DNA of 31,104 bases from NCBI GenBank assembly GCA_001579985.1, contig LRSR01010140.1, positions 1-31,104 of the forward strand, in the 5' to 3' direction. Source of the DNA: Hypsibius dujardini. Taxonomy: Eukaryota > Tardigrada > Eutardigrada > Parachela > Hypsibiidae. Both the position numbers and the translations under genes were made by a program. The notes beneath the pieces were generated by a model. The model searched no databases. It was given only the letters and a program-made list of their open reading frames with translations, and had not been told where the DNA came from. This document shows positions 8,437-17,509 of this stretch, piece by piece. Each line of letters opens with the position of its first letter. The stretch's first letter is position 1.

Positions 8437-10166
8437 TCAGCTGATGATGTTGAGCTCCACGTCGTAACATGCAAATGACTGCCCGCCCTTCTTCATCTCA
8501 ATGTGAGCCTTGAAATCGCCTGGGCGTAAAATAAAGGATGTCAAACATTACTGAGCGGTTTGTGTGAATGGGCTTTTCTTTCTTTAGAGATACTATACCT
8601 TCCGTCAGCCAGCCGGGAAACTTCCTCGTGTCAAACTCCACTTCCAGATCTTTCACCGCATACGTACCCTGAAAGTTCACAAAATCAGGTGGATGATCTT
8701 TTCCGGTTATCTCTGTCTCAGTCTATTTGCCTGTTTGCTTGTCTGTCTGTCTGTCTGTCTGTCCGCATGTCCGCCTGTCTGTCTGTCTGTCTACCAGTCT
8801 GTCTCTCAGTCTACCAGTCTGTCTATCAGTCTGTCTGTCTGTCTGTCTGTCTGTCTGCCAGTCTGTTTGTATGTCTCCCTGTCTGCATGTCTGTCTGTCT
8901 CTCTTTGTCTACCTTTCTGTCTGCCTCTGTGTGTCTGTTTTTCAGTCTCCCTCTGTCTGGCAGTCACACCGTAGCCAACAGTACAAAACTTAGAATTGCA
9001 TGGCGCGTACAGTTGGGATTGGACAGGTACAGGGGAGATTCGCCTCAATCAACGGCTGCGGACACGGCGGTGGTGGGAGCCGAGCGCAGACATCCGGGTA
9101 GTTGCAACTTCCTGTGTTTGGCAGAACAAAAAGGAACATGCAGTATAGGGGCTGATTTTGAACGAAGCCGCGCTAATGTGTCAATCCTTTGGCATGAACG
9201 TACCGAGGTCGTCGACGCACGGCAATGAGACCCAGACGAAGACCTTCTTCTGGACCTGGACATCGACCTGTGCGGGGGCGGTGCAAATGGATTGATCACA
9301 CTGGGATTGGTTCGATATGCCGCGTGTATGCCAGAATTAAACGTACTTCTATTGGAGAGCCAAGCTCAAGTGTGATTTGGCCGGATGCCGTAATTTTGAT
9401 GGGATCTGAAAAAGGGGAAGAAGAAAAGCAGAATAAAGCCAGGGATGCAAAGTCATTTCAGGGATCTGCCTTTTTATTCGTGAAAAATGCGAGCCAATTT
9501 ACAGACACTTTCTGCGGTTGGAATATTAACAATCTATATTTACAACTTAATTATATGCACTATAATTATATTTAAAATCTATTCATTATTTATTTATTAC
9601 ATGTTTATTAGTATTTACAATTATTTATTTATTATATATTATTAATATCTACATTTATTTATTTATTATATATATAATCAATATTTACAATTATTTATTT
9701 ATTCGTTATTTATTTATTATATATACAATTAATATTTACAATTTATTCATCCATCTTAGACAGTCCAAATGCTTACTGCCGAGTTTGATGGGATCCGGTG
9801 ACAGGGTCAAATTGGCAATGTGGAAGGCATCACTCGTGCCACCGCATGAAGACCAAGAAAAGTGACCTAGTCGTCTGCGATCATCAGTCGTGGGCTTGGA
9901 CTTTTCCGACTGCAAGAAATCCAACAAAAGAAACAAAGGTGTACTCACGACTGCGCAGGAATTGTACATGTGAAGCAGCCTGAAAACTACGGCACAGATT
10001 AACGAACCGAAGCCTTGAGAGAGGACATTAGCAGTCGCTCCATTTTGGATAAGGACCCGGAGATGAAATGTTGCTCTTCCTCGGGATGATTTCTCACTAA
10101 ACCCTCTGCGAATACGCTTAAACTAGCCAGGACGCAGATACCCAATAGGAACAACCGATTGATCAT
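8437..10166 (-). CDS. Ganglioside GM2 activator-like secreted lipid-binding protein, complete, 7 exons
   Basis: GM2-activator-like proteins bind lipids in a secreted or lysosomal beta-cup fold; the vertebrate protein presents GM2 ganglioside to hexosaminidase A. Minus-strand exons: 10166-10098 (ATG), 9909-9777, 9405-9347, 9267-9204, 9111-9011, 8668-8599, 8519-8437 (TGA). Phases fit at every junction (0,1,0,1,0,1), giving 192 residues, against 193 for human GM2A. Exon 1 is a signal peptide (MINRLFLLGICVLASLSVFA). Aligned family segments: HFSWSSCGG, IANLTLSPDPIKLG, VFVWVSLPCVDDLGSC, NLPCTCPIPTGTY, FPGWLTEG and QSFACYDVELNI. All eight cysteines that form the four disulfides of human GM2A have a counterpart. 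Two downstream exons were found only by splice-site and phase matching because they are too short to stand out. The gene is convergent with the dehydrogenase gene; 173 bp separate the stops. Lysosomal role and ligand are inference. Confidence 0.93.
8700..8965 (+). repeat. (TCTG)n microsatellite in GM2-activator-like intron
   Basis: TCTG array on the plus strand (CAGA on the sense strand of this minus-strand gene) filling the 342-bp intron 8669-9010. Confidence 0.92.
9540..9750. repeat. AT-rich tandem repeat in GM2-activator-like intron 2
   Basis: Irregular ~50-bp units built from TTATTTATTATATATA and AATATTTACAATTATT, about four copies, inside the intron 9406-9776. Confidence 0.75.
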
Positions 10167-10356
10167 TCTCGAGGTGTCGCAGTTAAGTGAATTTCGGAAA
10201 CAAATGAGAACGACTGTGGTCAGCGAGGAATGGATTAGTATAATTCAAGGCTTCGGGGAACAAAACGGAATAAAGAAAACCACACGCTACATCACCTAAC
10301 ATCATTCCCCGACAGTTTCTTTCTCTGGCACAGAAAGATAAGTAGTGCATTATGTC

Positions 10357-10728
10357 CACACGTGGCCACAAGACAGCGCTGACCAAGTTAAAACCAACTT
10401 TTACTGGGTGCCAGCAGATTAGGGTGGTCAAAGTTTGAGCCAATTATAGCCGCAGTGTGCCACTGCTTTTCTCATCGCTTGATTTCTTGATTAAGTGTTC
10501 GCCAAAACAAAACAAAAGTCAACAAAGGATCTTTTCAAGAGTGACGATGTCGTTCCAGAGTTCTCGGATGAGTCTCTCGTTTGTTGGTGAAAACTTAATC
10601 AAGAAATCAAGCGATGACAAAAGCAGTAGCACGCTGTGGCTCATATTGGCTCAAACTTTGACCACCCTCATTTGCTTGGTAAAACCTTGCTTTTAACTTA
10701 GTCAGCGCTATTTTGTGGCCACGTGTGT
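10357..10728. mobile_element. Foldback element: ~147-bp imperfect inverted arms around ~76-bp spacer
   Basis: The arm 10357-10506 reappears in reverse complement at 10583-10728. Shared blocks include CACACGTGGCCACAA, AGCGCTGA, AGGGTGGTCAAAGTTTGAGC and CATCGCTTGATTTCTTGATT. The arms are roughly 80-85 percent alike by eye. It sits about 190 bp upstream of the GM2-activator-like start codon, so it is outside that gene's coding part but could overlap its promoter. No target duplication is evident and no protein is encoded; open frames in it are palindrome artefacts (both contain AQTLTTLIC). It may be a MITE or a simple inverted duplication. Confidence 0.8.
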
Positions 10729-11239
10729 AGAAGGGTCAGATGTGTTTGACACTCGCTGTGCCCCCGACGTCGGAGAGATTTGTTGTCGGTAAACAGTGTT
10801 ATCCGCAGATCTGCAGAGTAACAGTTGTGCGTTTGACCCCAAGCTTAACGAGTGACATGATACGATCGGACTGGAAACTCCAACTTGATACGATCGGACT
10901 ACTCGTCTCCATGTTCCCATCAAAACCCATCACAGTATTCGGTTCGCGGAGACTCAACAGGGGTAGGACTGGGACAACTGCTGGCTCGTTAATTCGAACT
11001 GCTCGAACTGCTCGAACTGTTGCCTGGGGGAACTTGAATTTTAAATAAATCTCGTTTAAATCCAAAATTTAACACTTAAATTCCAACTAAAAACTAAAAC
11101 AATAATTTTAAACTAAATAAAAAATGGAACTAAAATTAAAACACAATTAATGAAATAGTAGCAAACAAGACTGCTCCCGGGACTTTTAATTTTTTCTCAA
11201 ATCAGAACTGTCCCCACCTGCAATTTTAACTTTAACATA
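10729..11239. other. Intergenic stretch, nothing recognised
   Basis: Contains a short TCGAACTGC triplication near 10996-11020 and an AT-rich tail (11040-11160). No supportable gene on either strand. Confidence 0.5.
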
Positions 11240-11392
11240 CTGTACTGTCGCGATTCTAACGGCCAGCTTAACCCCGCCTCCCCCGTGCAAGACTCTGTGA
11301 CGTCAGGGATTCGATTCCAGCCCGGCCCAGATCCGGGGGTCGTAATTTACTGGTAGGGCCAAAAAACGGCCGTTAGAATCGCGACAGTACAG
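11240..11392. mobile_element. 153-bp MITE, perfect 25-bp TIRs, TA target duplication
   Basis: TIRs 11240-11264 and 11368-11392 are identical over 25 bp and begin CTGTACTGTCGCGATTC. TA dinucleotides flank both ends (11238-11239, 11393-11394), as in Tc1/mariner-type insertions. The perfect TIRs suggest a recent insertion. The interior (about 11305-11323) has GGGATTCGATTCCAGCCC, which resembles a tRNA T-arm with a pol III B box, and one TGACGTCA. Non-coding. Confidence 0.85.
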
Positions 11393-11394
11393 TA

Positions 11395-12054
11395 CCTCTT
11401 TCCGTATAGTCACCCGTACAGATTATAGAGTATAGAGTATATGTATTAGTACGGTGTATATAGTTAACCTACCCCATGCATCGTGGGCGTATAGTGAGTG
11501 AGTGAGGCAAGCCCCCCCCCTCACTGTGATGATTTGATGTCAATCACTTCAGACTTTTTTTATGCCCAGGCCGAAGGATGGGCGACATATTTTTCAACCC
11601 TCCAGAAAGCTGGCCGTCCCCTCAAAGCAACCTCAATCCGCCACTGCATCAATCAGTTTGGCACCAGGCCCTACGGGCATTCCTGTATATATTCGAACCG
11701 TAGCACCTGAACTAAAACTCTGCCAGATAACATTCTGTACGAAAATAGCGGCCGCAGTACAAGATCGGTATTCTTTCCATAAAATAAATACTATTTTTTA
11801 AGTACTTCTATATACTGTATATATATGGGGTCTCAAGGGTCAATTAGATCCGGCCCGAATACACGTTCCGTCGATCGCTTGGTTGTTCATTGAGACTCAC
11901 TTAAACTTTATTGACTTGAAAGTTTTTTACACCGAAATTATCATTTCAATCAAGCAAGGTAGCATAGCCTCTCACGCAAAAACCAATGGACCAATCACGG
12001 ACAAGTGAACGGAGTTGAACAATCCGCTCAAGCTTGATGCAAATCAGCGGGGAT
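11395..12054. other. Intergenic stretch; weak exon candidate near 11570
   Basis: A good acceptor-like sequence (TTTTTTTATGCCCAG) ends at 11569 and two forward frames stay open to about 11710-11800. Neither has recognisable domains and I could not connect them to another exon, so no gene is called. The rest shows nothing. Confidence 0.35.
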
Positions 12055-12414
12055 GAGGCATAATCGACTCTTGAGATGTCCATTTGGGAACGTTGCCACA
12101 TGTGTGAGGTGCACGGCGTGGCGCATGGTGCAATCGGCGTGTCTGGCAGAAGGGATAGTCTTTCCCCACGCCCTCCACTGAGCCCTCCTCACGTTGCGTC
12201 CAGCAGTACGGTGCGCTGCGCAAGTTCACGTCATCGTAGGTGGCCTTGTAAGGGGAACAGTAGTAACCCTAGAATATTCCGCGCCAGCAGCCGCACAGAT
12301 TCCGTGAGTCCTGCCTCAGTTCCGTGCGTCCTGCCTCTGTTCCGAGCGGCTGCGCTCGGCTAGCACTGAGAACGGCGTATCGTCGTGCTTTCCCGTGCAA
12401 CGGTGCAGGTCAAT
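12055..12414 (-). pseudogene. Broken copy of an unidentified Cys-rich exon (minus-strand copy)
   Basis: On the minus strand, an acceptor-like CCCTCCAG ends at 12415 and is followed by QIDLHRCTGK, then (after a disturbed part) LCGCWRG, YYCSP and SAPYCWTQREEGSVEG, with a further FCQT. The same order of motifs occurs in the plus-strand copy at 12794-13094. This copy is broken: in-frame TGA (12316-12318) and TAG (12269-12271), and a 19-bp tandem duplication at 12302-12340 (TTCCGTGMGTCCTGCCTCWG twice) that has no counterpart in the other copy. The protein family is unknown to me; the Cys and Trp content suggests a secreted protein. The two stops could in principle lie in an unrecognised small intron, but no good splice pair is seen. 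Confidence 0.5.
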
Positions 12415-12793
12415 CTGGAGGGATATATTGAATTCACCTACAATCGTTATAGACTAGTGCGTACAATATCGATCAATATTACCCGAAACGTGGATTGCGA
12501 CTTTTAAAATAAAACGTGGTTCTTTAAATAAAAAAATGGCAAGGTTAGAAAAGATCAAATTCGATCGGGGTTCTCGATTTTCGGAGGGGTTTAAGAGAGG
12601 TTAACTTTTCAGTAAGATTGACTAAGAACCTCGTCCAGAATAAGTCGGTTGATTGCTGACTTACGTTATTATTTGCGGAATTTCAACATTTGACCATTCC
12701 AATGAGATAATGCAGTTGATTTGTTGATTTTTGCTGAAAATTCGCTCGCGCTTTGCGTTCGCTCAATATTGTCATTCTTTGTGTCCAAACCAG

Positions 12794-13094
12794 ATTGATC
12801 TGCACCGCTGCACGGGAAAATACGTGCGGGGCCAAGTGCTAAAGGACCCGCGCGACATGTGCGGCTGCTGGTGGTCCCCGGGCTGGTACTGTGCCCACGC
12901 ACTGGACCGGAGAAGACATCATTTCGCCCTACTGTTACGTCCAAAAGGAGGGCAAACTGGAGGAAGTGGATAAAAACACCCCACCGGGGGACTGCACCAC
13001 CACCATGCCCAGTACTTGGGCGGGGTGGTACGAGCCCCAAAGCAACCTCGGTAATGAAAGCGGTTCATCGGTCATCACTTATCATACATATTAA
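12794..13094 (+). pseudogene. Broken copy of the same unidentified Cys-rich exon (plus-strand copy)
   Basis: After the acceptor TTTGTGTCCAAACCAG, one frame reads IDLHRCTGK, then DPRDMCGCWWSPGWYC up to about 12890. The homologous continuation, SPYCYVQKEGKLEEVDK and GDCTTTMPSTWAGW, is in the frame one base further on and runs to TAA at 13092-13094. The one-base shift near 12890 therefore breaks the frame, unless it is an assembly error. A possible donor (CTCGGTAATG) lies at 13050. It shares QIDLHRCTGK, CGCW, YC and SPYC/APYC with the minus-strand copy, so the two are paralogues in divergent orientation about 380 bp apart. No function can be assigned. Confidence 0.5.
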
Positions 13095-13640
13095 CTTGAG
13101 TGGTTTTCTGGCAAATAAAATATGGACTCACTGTATCGTATCGTAGAGGACTTTGTGCTCTCTCTTTACTAAGCAAGAAAAGTTGATGATGAACAATGAA
13201 TGAAAACGACGCCCTTTGTACCATTTGGTTTTTTTAATACACTAATACTCATATTAGAATCTGCATTTTTCAGTTTTAATGGATATGTTTGATTAGTAAA
13301 TTAAACACTAATTAGAATTACGCTCAGGTCATTTTATTTCATTGTAAACAGTATTTCATTTAATTTCGCCAAAGAACACGCGAGTATTTTTAATTTAATT
13401 TAAATTAGAAAAGGCTATTTAAACAACACTAACAACAGGCCCGAGGAGTGGGAGCTTGCAAGTGTGTTCAGTATGGTTACCTTGCCTGTTCGGTATGGTT
13501 ACCTTGCCTGTTCGGTATGGTTACCATACCGACGCAGCCACAGGCTTCCTCAAATGCATTCGAATCGAAGCGCCATTTACAATCAATTTGACTTAATTGG
13601 TGCAATTTTAACATGAGTTTAGCTGAGGGGCGCATTGATC
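13095..13640. other. Intergenic, with a 22-bp minisatellite
   Basis: AT-rich spacer upstream of the coiled-coil gene. At 13470-13531 GGTATGGTTACCTTGCCTGT is repeated twice and followed by a third, palindromic half (GGTATGGTTACCATACC). It lies 110-170 bp before the start codon, so it could be part of the promoter region; this is only a positional suggestion. Confidence 0.6.
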
Positions 13641-16600
13641 ATGCAAGGCTGGGACTCGATCCGCCAGACTTTTCGTGACGTCGAAAACTGCATCAACTAC
13701 GACGACCTGACACACGCACTGCGCAACACCAAAGCTCCCGTCCTGCAACGCCTGGCCGAACAATTGTGCTGCTGCGATGAGTCCGCCCTCGAGCGAGACG
13801 TCAAGGCGCTCACTTGTGAAGAGCTTAACTTAACAGAGACCATTGCAAGGTCCCGCGAAGAATTTCGCGTCCTCCAACTGGGTCACTGTCAGGTACAGTT
13901 TGTCGTTGACAGTGTCTGATAGATTGATGTGAAATGAACATAATTTGTTTGCTTAATACAGCGCAAAAGTTGAAAAAATTAAAAAACGGTTTTTTCATTT
14001 ATACAGATTTTTTTCTGTTTATGCAGAAGAATTATTTGCTATTTGTTTCTAAATAAAGTACGAAGAAAACTTTTCTTCCCTCCTATAAATGGCGAACCAA
14101 TTAAAATTTTTTTCAATTCGAAAATCTCCGTTCGATATGAATTTTTCTGCATATTACTGTACCTAAACAGCGCTCTTCCAGGTGGACAGGGACACGCCTG
14201 GCCTGCAGGAGGCCGTTAACAAGCTCGAACTGCGGAAGCAGAACTTCAAAGCGGAAATCGCAAAAATGCACTGTGAAATAATGGATCAAATCAGGGCGCA
14301 AAAACGGGGAATTTTGTTGGAACACCGCGATTTTGAGGATGAACAGGAAATGCGGACCGGGCAGATCAACGATTTGTTCTGCGGGATTTTGGTGATGCGG
14401 GCGGGACAGATCGCACAGTGTGAGCACCTGGAGGAGCTAGTGGAGAAGAAGCCCGCGGTGTTGGCAAAGTTCAAGAAACAATTGAAGTGCAAGCGGAAGC
14501 GGCTGCAGCTGATTCAGGTGCAGCAGCAGGAGTGCGAGGTGCAGGAGAGCTGTAATGAGCAACGGCGGCTGGAGTTGCGGGATTTGGAGAAGAAGATCCG
14601 TAAGAGGCAGGCACGGCTGGCGCGGAATGAGTTGGAGAGAATTCGCCAGCAAAAGTGCGCGATGGACGGCCTTGTGAGGTCTTACACGGAAGAGGTAATG
14701 GCGCCATTTGCGTGCTTTTCTTTTCCTCTCGGAGATCTTGTTAAGAACTGATTTCTGTGCCAGTTTGTCTGTGCCAATTTGTCTGTGTCTGTGTCTGTGT
14801 CTGTGTCTGTGTCTGTGTCTGTGTTGTGTTTGTGTTTGTGTTTGTGTCTGTGTCTGTGTCTGTGCCTGTGCCTGGGGCTGTGTCTGTGTCCATGTTTACA
14901 GCTGCGCCGCGGTTACTTTGAGGGTCGCTCCTTGGCTTCTGGTAGGCCATGGGGGTAAAAGGCATCAAATGAGTTTTGATTGATGTTAGTCACAATACTG
15001 CATATGTTAAAGGCATTGTTGTCGCTTCTATTGATTTCGTCCTCTTCCCAAAGGGGACTTCGGCATCTTTCCAACTCTTTCCACTAGTTTATCCACGATA
15101 TTAAGAGTGTTTTTATCGATTCTGTTGATCTGGTCCAGATATTTTTGTACGTATATTTTTGTGTCAACATTTAAAAAAAAATTCTTGCCGATCTGATCGT
15201 TTGATTGTGTGGTGTCATAGAGTTTTTGACAGTCCAATAAATCAATCAGCAGCTAAGCCAATGAAACACGTTATTGTCCCATATTGCCTTTTAGAACCCA
15301 AAGAGCGATCCTCAAAGTAACCGCGGCACAGCTGTATGTCTGTGTCTGTGTCTGTGTTTAGTGTAACTATGCAGGTTAGGCTGCACATAAGCTTCGAACT
15401 CCGCTTATTTGAATTTCCAGATGTACAAGGCGACAGAACTTCCGGTAGAAGTCGTGCAGATGCGCCGATTCTTCCAAAGCCTTCACCGGTCCGGCAACCC
15501 AGAATGCGCCGTATCCATCGACCCCAACTGTCCCAATATTGTGGAGAACTGGGAGAAGGCCGCCGAAATTCACAAAATGCAAAAAGACCTGGCCTACTAC
15601 TATCAACAGAACTTCAAGAACCAATCCGAACTAATAGGCCTACTTCTCAATCAACAGCTGCTAGCCATCGCCCTGGACGCCGATCAGCGTCAACCACGTC
15701 TGCTGGAATCTAATTATAACGAGGTTATCGAGCCGTGCGAGGATGGCAGCAGAGACTTCCCGTATCAGTTTGGAAGGATGGCCGGAGATTCCTCAGGCAT
15801 TTCGACGGAGAGAACGCAGTCTTCGGGAGACCAATTTCAAGGGAACGGAAACAAGGGGCCTTCGTTTACCAGTCAGAGGCTTCAGTCGAGCGTGGAGCTC
15901 CCAGAAAGCACATGCCTTACCAAAAAAGGATCGGGTAGATTCTTGCTGCCGGTCGAAACTCGGGACGCCGACGGACGGGTAGGTCTTAGCAATTATACTT
16001 CACACAGGCACAAACACAAATAAAGACATACAAATTCCGGCAGGGACAAATCAGACACACTGACATACGCGCACATCAAAGCAGACAATGACATAGACAC
16101 AGGTACAGACACAGACACAGACACAGACACAGACACAGACACAGACACAGACACAGACACAGACACAGACACAGACATTTGGAACATACCGGCTCAGTGA
16201 AATGTTTTGTTTTATTTCAGAACAATCGAGCACTGAAATTAAGCTGCAAAATCAAAAGAGGAGAACGGGGTGAGAAGCCTAGAGTCTCCTGCAACGTCAT
16301 CCAGACAGTTCCCCCCAAAACAGCGCCGTTTGTCCGGCTAGCATCGTTCCTCCAGTCGGAATCTGACTTGAACGTCCGCACTAGAACCGATCGAACTTCT
16401 GTGCAGCGAACTCCACCAGAACCTACTAAGCTCAAAGCGAACCGTCGAGCCGTTCGCGTTAGCCCAGCCGAGGACGCGGTCAATCTTGGCTGCTCTTGCA
16501 AAATCAACAACGTGGGCGTCAAAGACTGCAAATGCAACGTAAAGCATCAAGATGAACTAACTCGAGAGAGAACTGCCGAAGAAGCAACCTGTTCGGATAT

Positions 16601-17270
16601 ACCACGCAGACACGACTGCTCGTCTGTATCGCATCGGAAAGAACGTACCGAGGATCGAAGGTCCCCGAGCTGTTCCAGGAAATCTGCCGTCTTATATCGA
16701 GACTATGACGGCCAGGCGTCACGAAGAGACCGGTCACGTGACTGTCAAAGATCGCCGAGTAGTCGACGGGGAAGTTTAAAAGGGACCAAGGCGCCTGCCG
16801 TGGTCAAAGACTTCTGCCTGCCTGAACTTCATGACGTGGATTGTCTGGTTAAGGTGATGGACGACGAAGGCGTCTTTCAGAAGAAACCGAAGCTGAAACC
16901 TCGACCTCGCTCACGGAGGCGTTCCTGCGGGAGAGAGCGGTCGAATCAGAGTGCGTTGATTACAAAGCTGACGCCGGGCAATGAAGTCGTACGTGACGGC
17001 GAGTCGGAGTTTGAGTATGATTCTGTCTCAAGTCCGATCAGTACATGTTCGTCGTTTACGCAGACACCGGAGTGTGCGCTGGGTTCGCTTGCTTGGGGCA
17101 AGGGTTCTAGTTTGCCTTTTCAAACAAGTCCAATGATTTGGCGCGAGTTGGCGCGGGAGATTTTGACCGTCCCGGTGCAGGTTAAATATTTGGAGTCTGC
17201 GGTGGCGCCGGTAATGACGGACCGCGAAAATGAACGGATAAAACGAAGCATTTATAACCGTTCTGCGTGA
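13641..17270 (+). CDS. Unidentified 790-residue coiled-coil protein with basic, Ser/Arg-rich C-terminal half
   Basis: Exons: 13641-13892, 14182-14694, 15421-15978, 16221-17270 (TGA); every border is GT..AG and every junction is phase 0. The start is the first ATG after an in-frame TAG at 13620. Residues 1-84 are an alpha-helical Cys/acidic segment (LCCCDESALERD). Residues 85-255 are strongly coiled-coil, dominated by Glu, Gln, Lys, Arg and Leu (KKQLKCKRKRLQLIQVQQQE, LELRDLEKKIRKRQARL). Residues 256-441 continue with Gln-rich helices (YYQQNFKNQSELIGLLLNQQ) and then a low-complexity Ser/Gly/Gln linker. Residues 442-790 are basic and look disordered, with SR-type runs (RRDRSRDCQRSPSSRRGS) and a small Cys cluster (LGCSCKINN, DCKCNV). 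No signal peptide or membrane segment. I recognise no family; a cytoskeletal or centrosomal scaffold is a guess from composition only. Splicing consistency makes it a real gene. Confidence 0.82.
14768..14893 (+). repeat. (TGTGTC)n hexanucleotide array in coiled-coil gene intron 2
   Basis: TGTGTC/TGTGTT hexamers just after the donor of intron 14695-15420, continuing as a short stub (TGTGTCTGTGTC) at 15339-15358 on the far side of the inserted MITE. Confidence 0.92.
14899..15334. mobile_element. 436-bp MITE, 32-bp TIRs, TA target duplication, inside intron 2
   Basis: TIRs 14899-14930 and 15303-15334 match at 30 of 32 bases, begin CAGCTGYGCCGCGGTTACTT, and stay partly similar for another 20 bp. 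TA flanks both ends (14897-14898, 15335-15336), as for Tc1/mariner-type elements. It has inserted within the hexanucleotide array, which flanks it on both sides. A 69-codon minus-strand open frame at 15028-15237 is unrecognised and not called as a gene. Confidence 0.87.
16100..16178 (+). repeat. (CAGACA)n hexanucleotide array in coiled-coil gene intron 3
   Basis: ACAGAC hexamers, at least 12 nearly perfect copies, in intron 15979-16220. This is the reverse complement of the array in intron 2. Confidence 0.95.
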
Positions 17271-17509
17271 AATGAATTGTTGCTGTGATATATGATCGAA
17301 AAAAGCGCATTTAACTCTCCCAAATCAGTCACCCAAGCGCTTATTCCAGTATCCAATCGGTTTTCCAGGGTTTTTCCCATTGCCATCGGATGAAAATATA
17401 GGAAATTTTGCAATACTGCAGTTTTGATACAAGAAAAATCGAAGTGGAATGTAGAAGATGCTGAACGTATTTATATTATCATATAAAGGATTGTATTAAA
17501 GTATTGGTA

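Noticed and set aside
9950-9980. Possible mini-exon (LLHMYNSCAV) between exons 1 and 2 of the GM2-activator-like gene
   Set aside because: It does not fit the phase-0 donor at 10097, whereas joining 10098 directly to 9909 keeps the frame and gives the family length.
11305-11323. tRNA-like T arm suggesting a tRNA gene
   Set aside because: No anticodon arm or acceptor stem can be folded around it; it lies inside a MITE.
11498-11801. Two overlapping plus frames after a good acceptor, with a faint PQSNL similarity to the 13020 region
   Set aside because: The similarity is only five residues and no continuing exon or domain was found.
13470-13531. Regular short repeats here, at 6191-6455 and at 5383-5449, considered as CRISPR-like
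   Set aside because: They are contiguous tandem repeats without spacers, in an intron-containing eukaryotic genome.
15028-15237. 69-codon minus frame inside the 436-bp MITE
   Set aside because: Unrecognised, AT-rich and too short to be a transposase; kept only as a note under the element.
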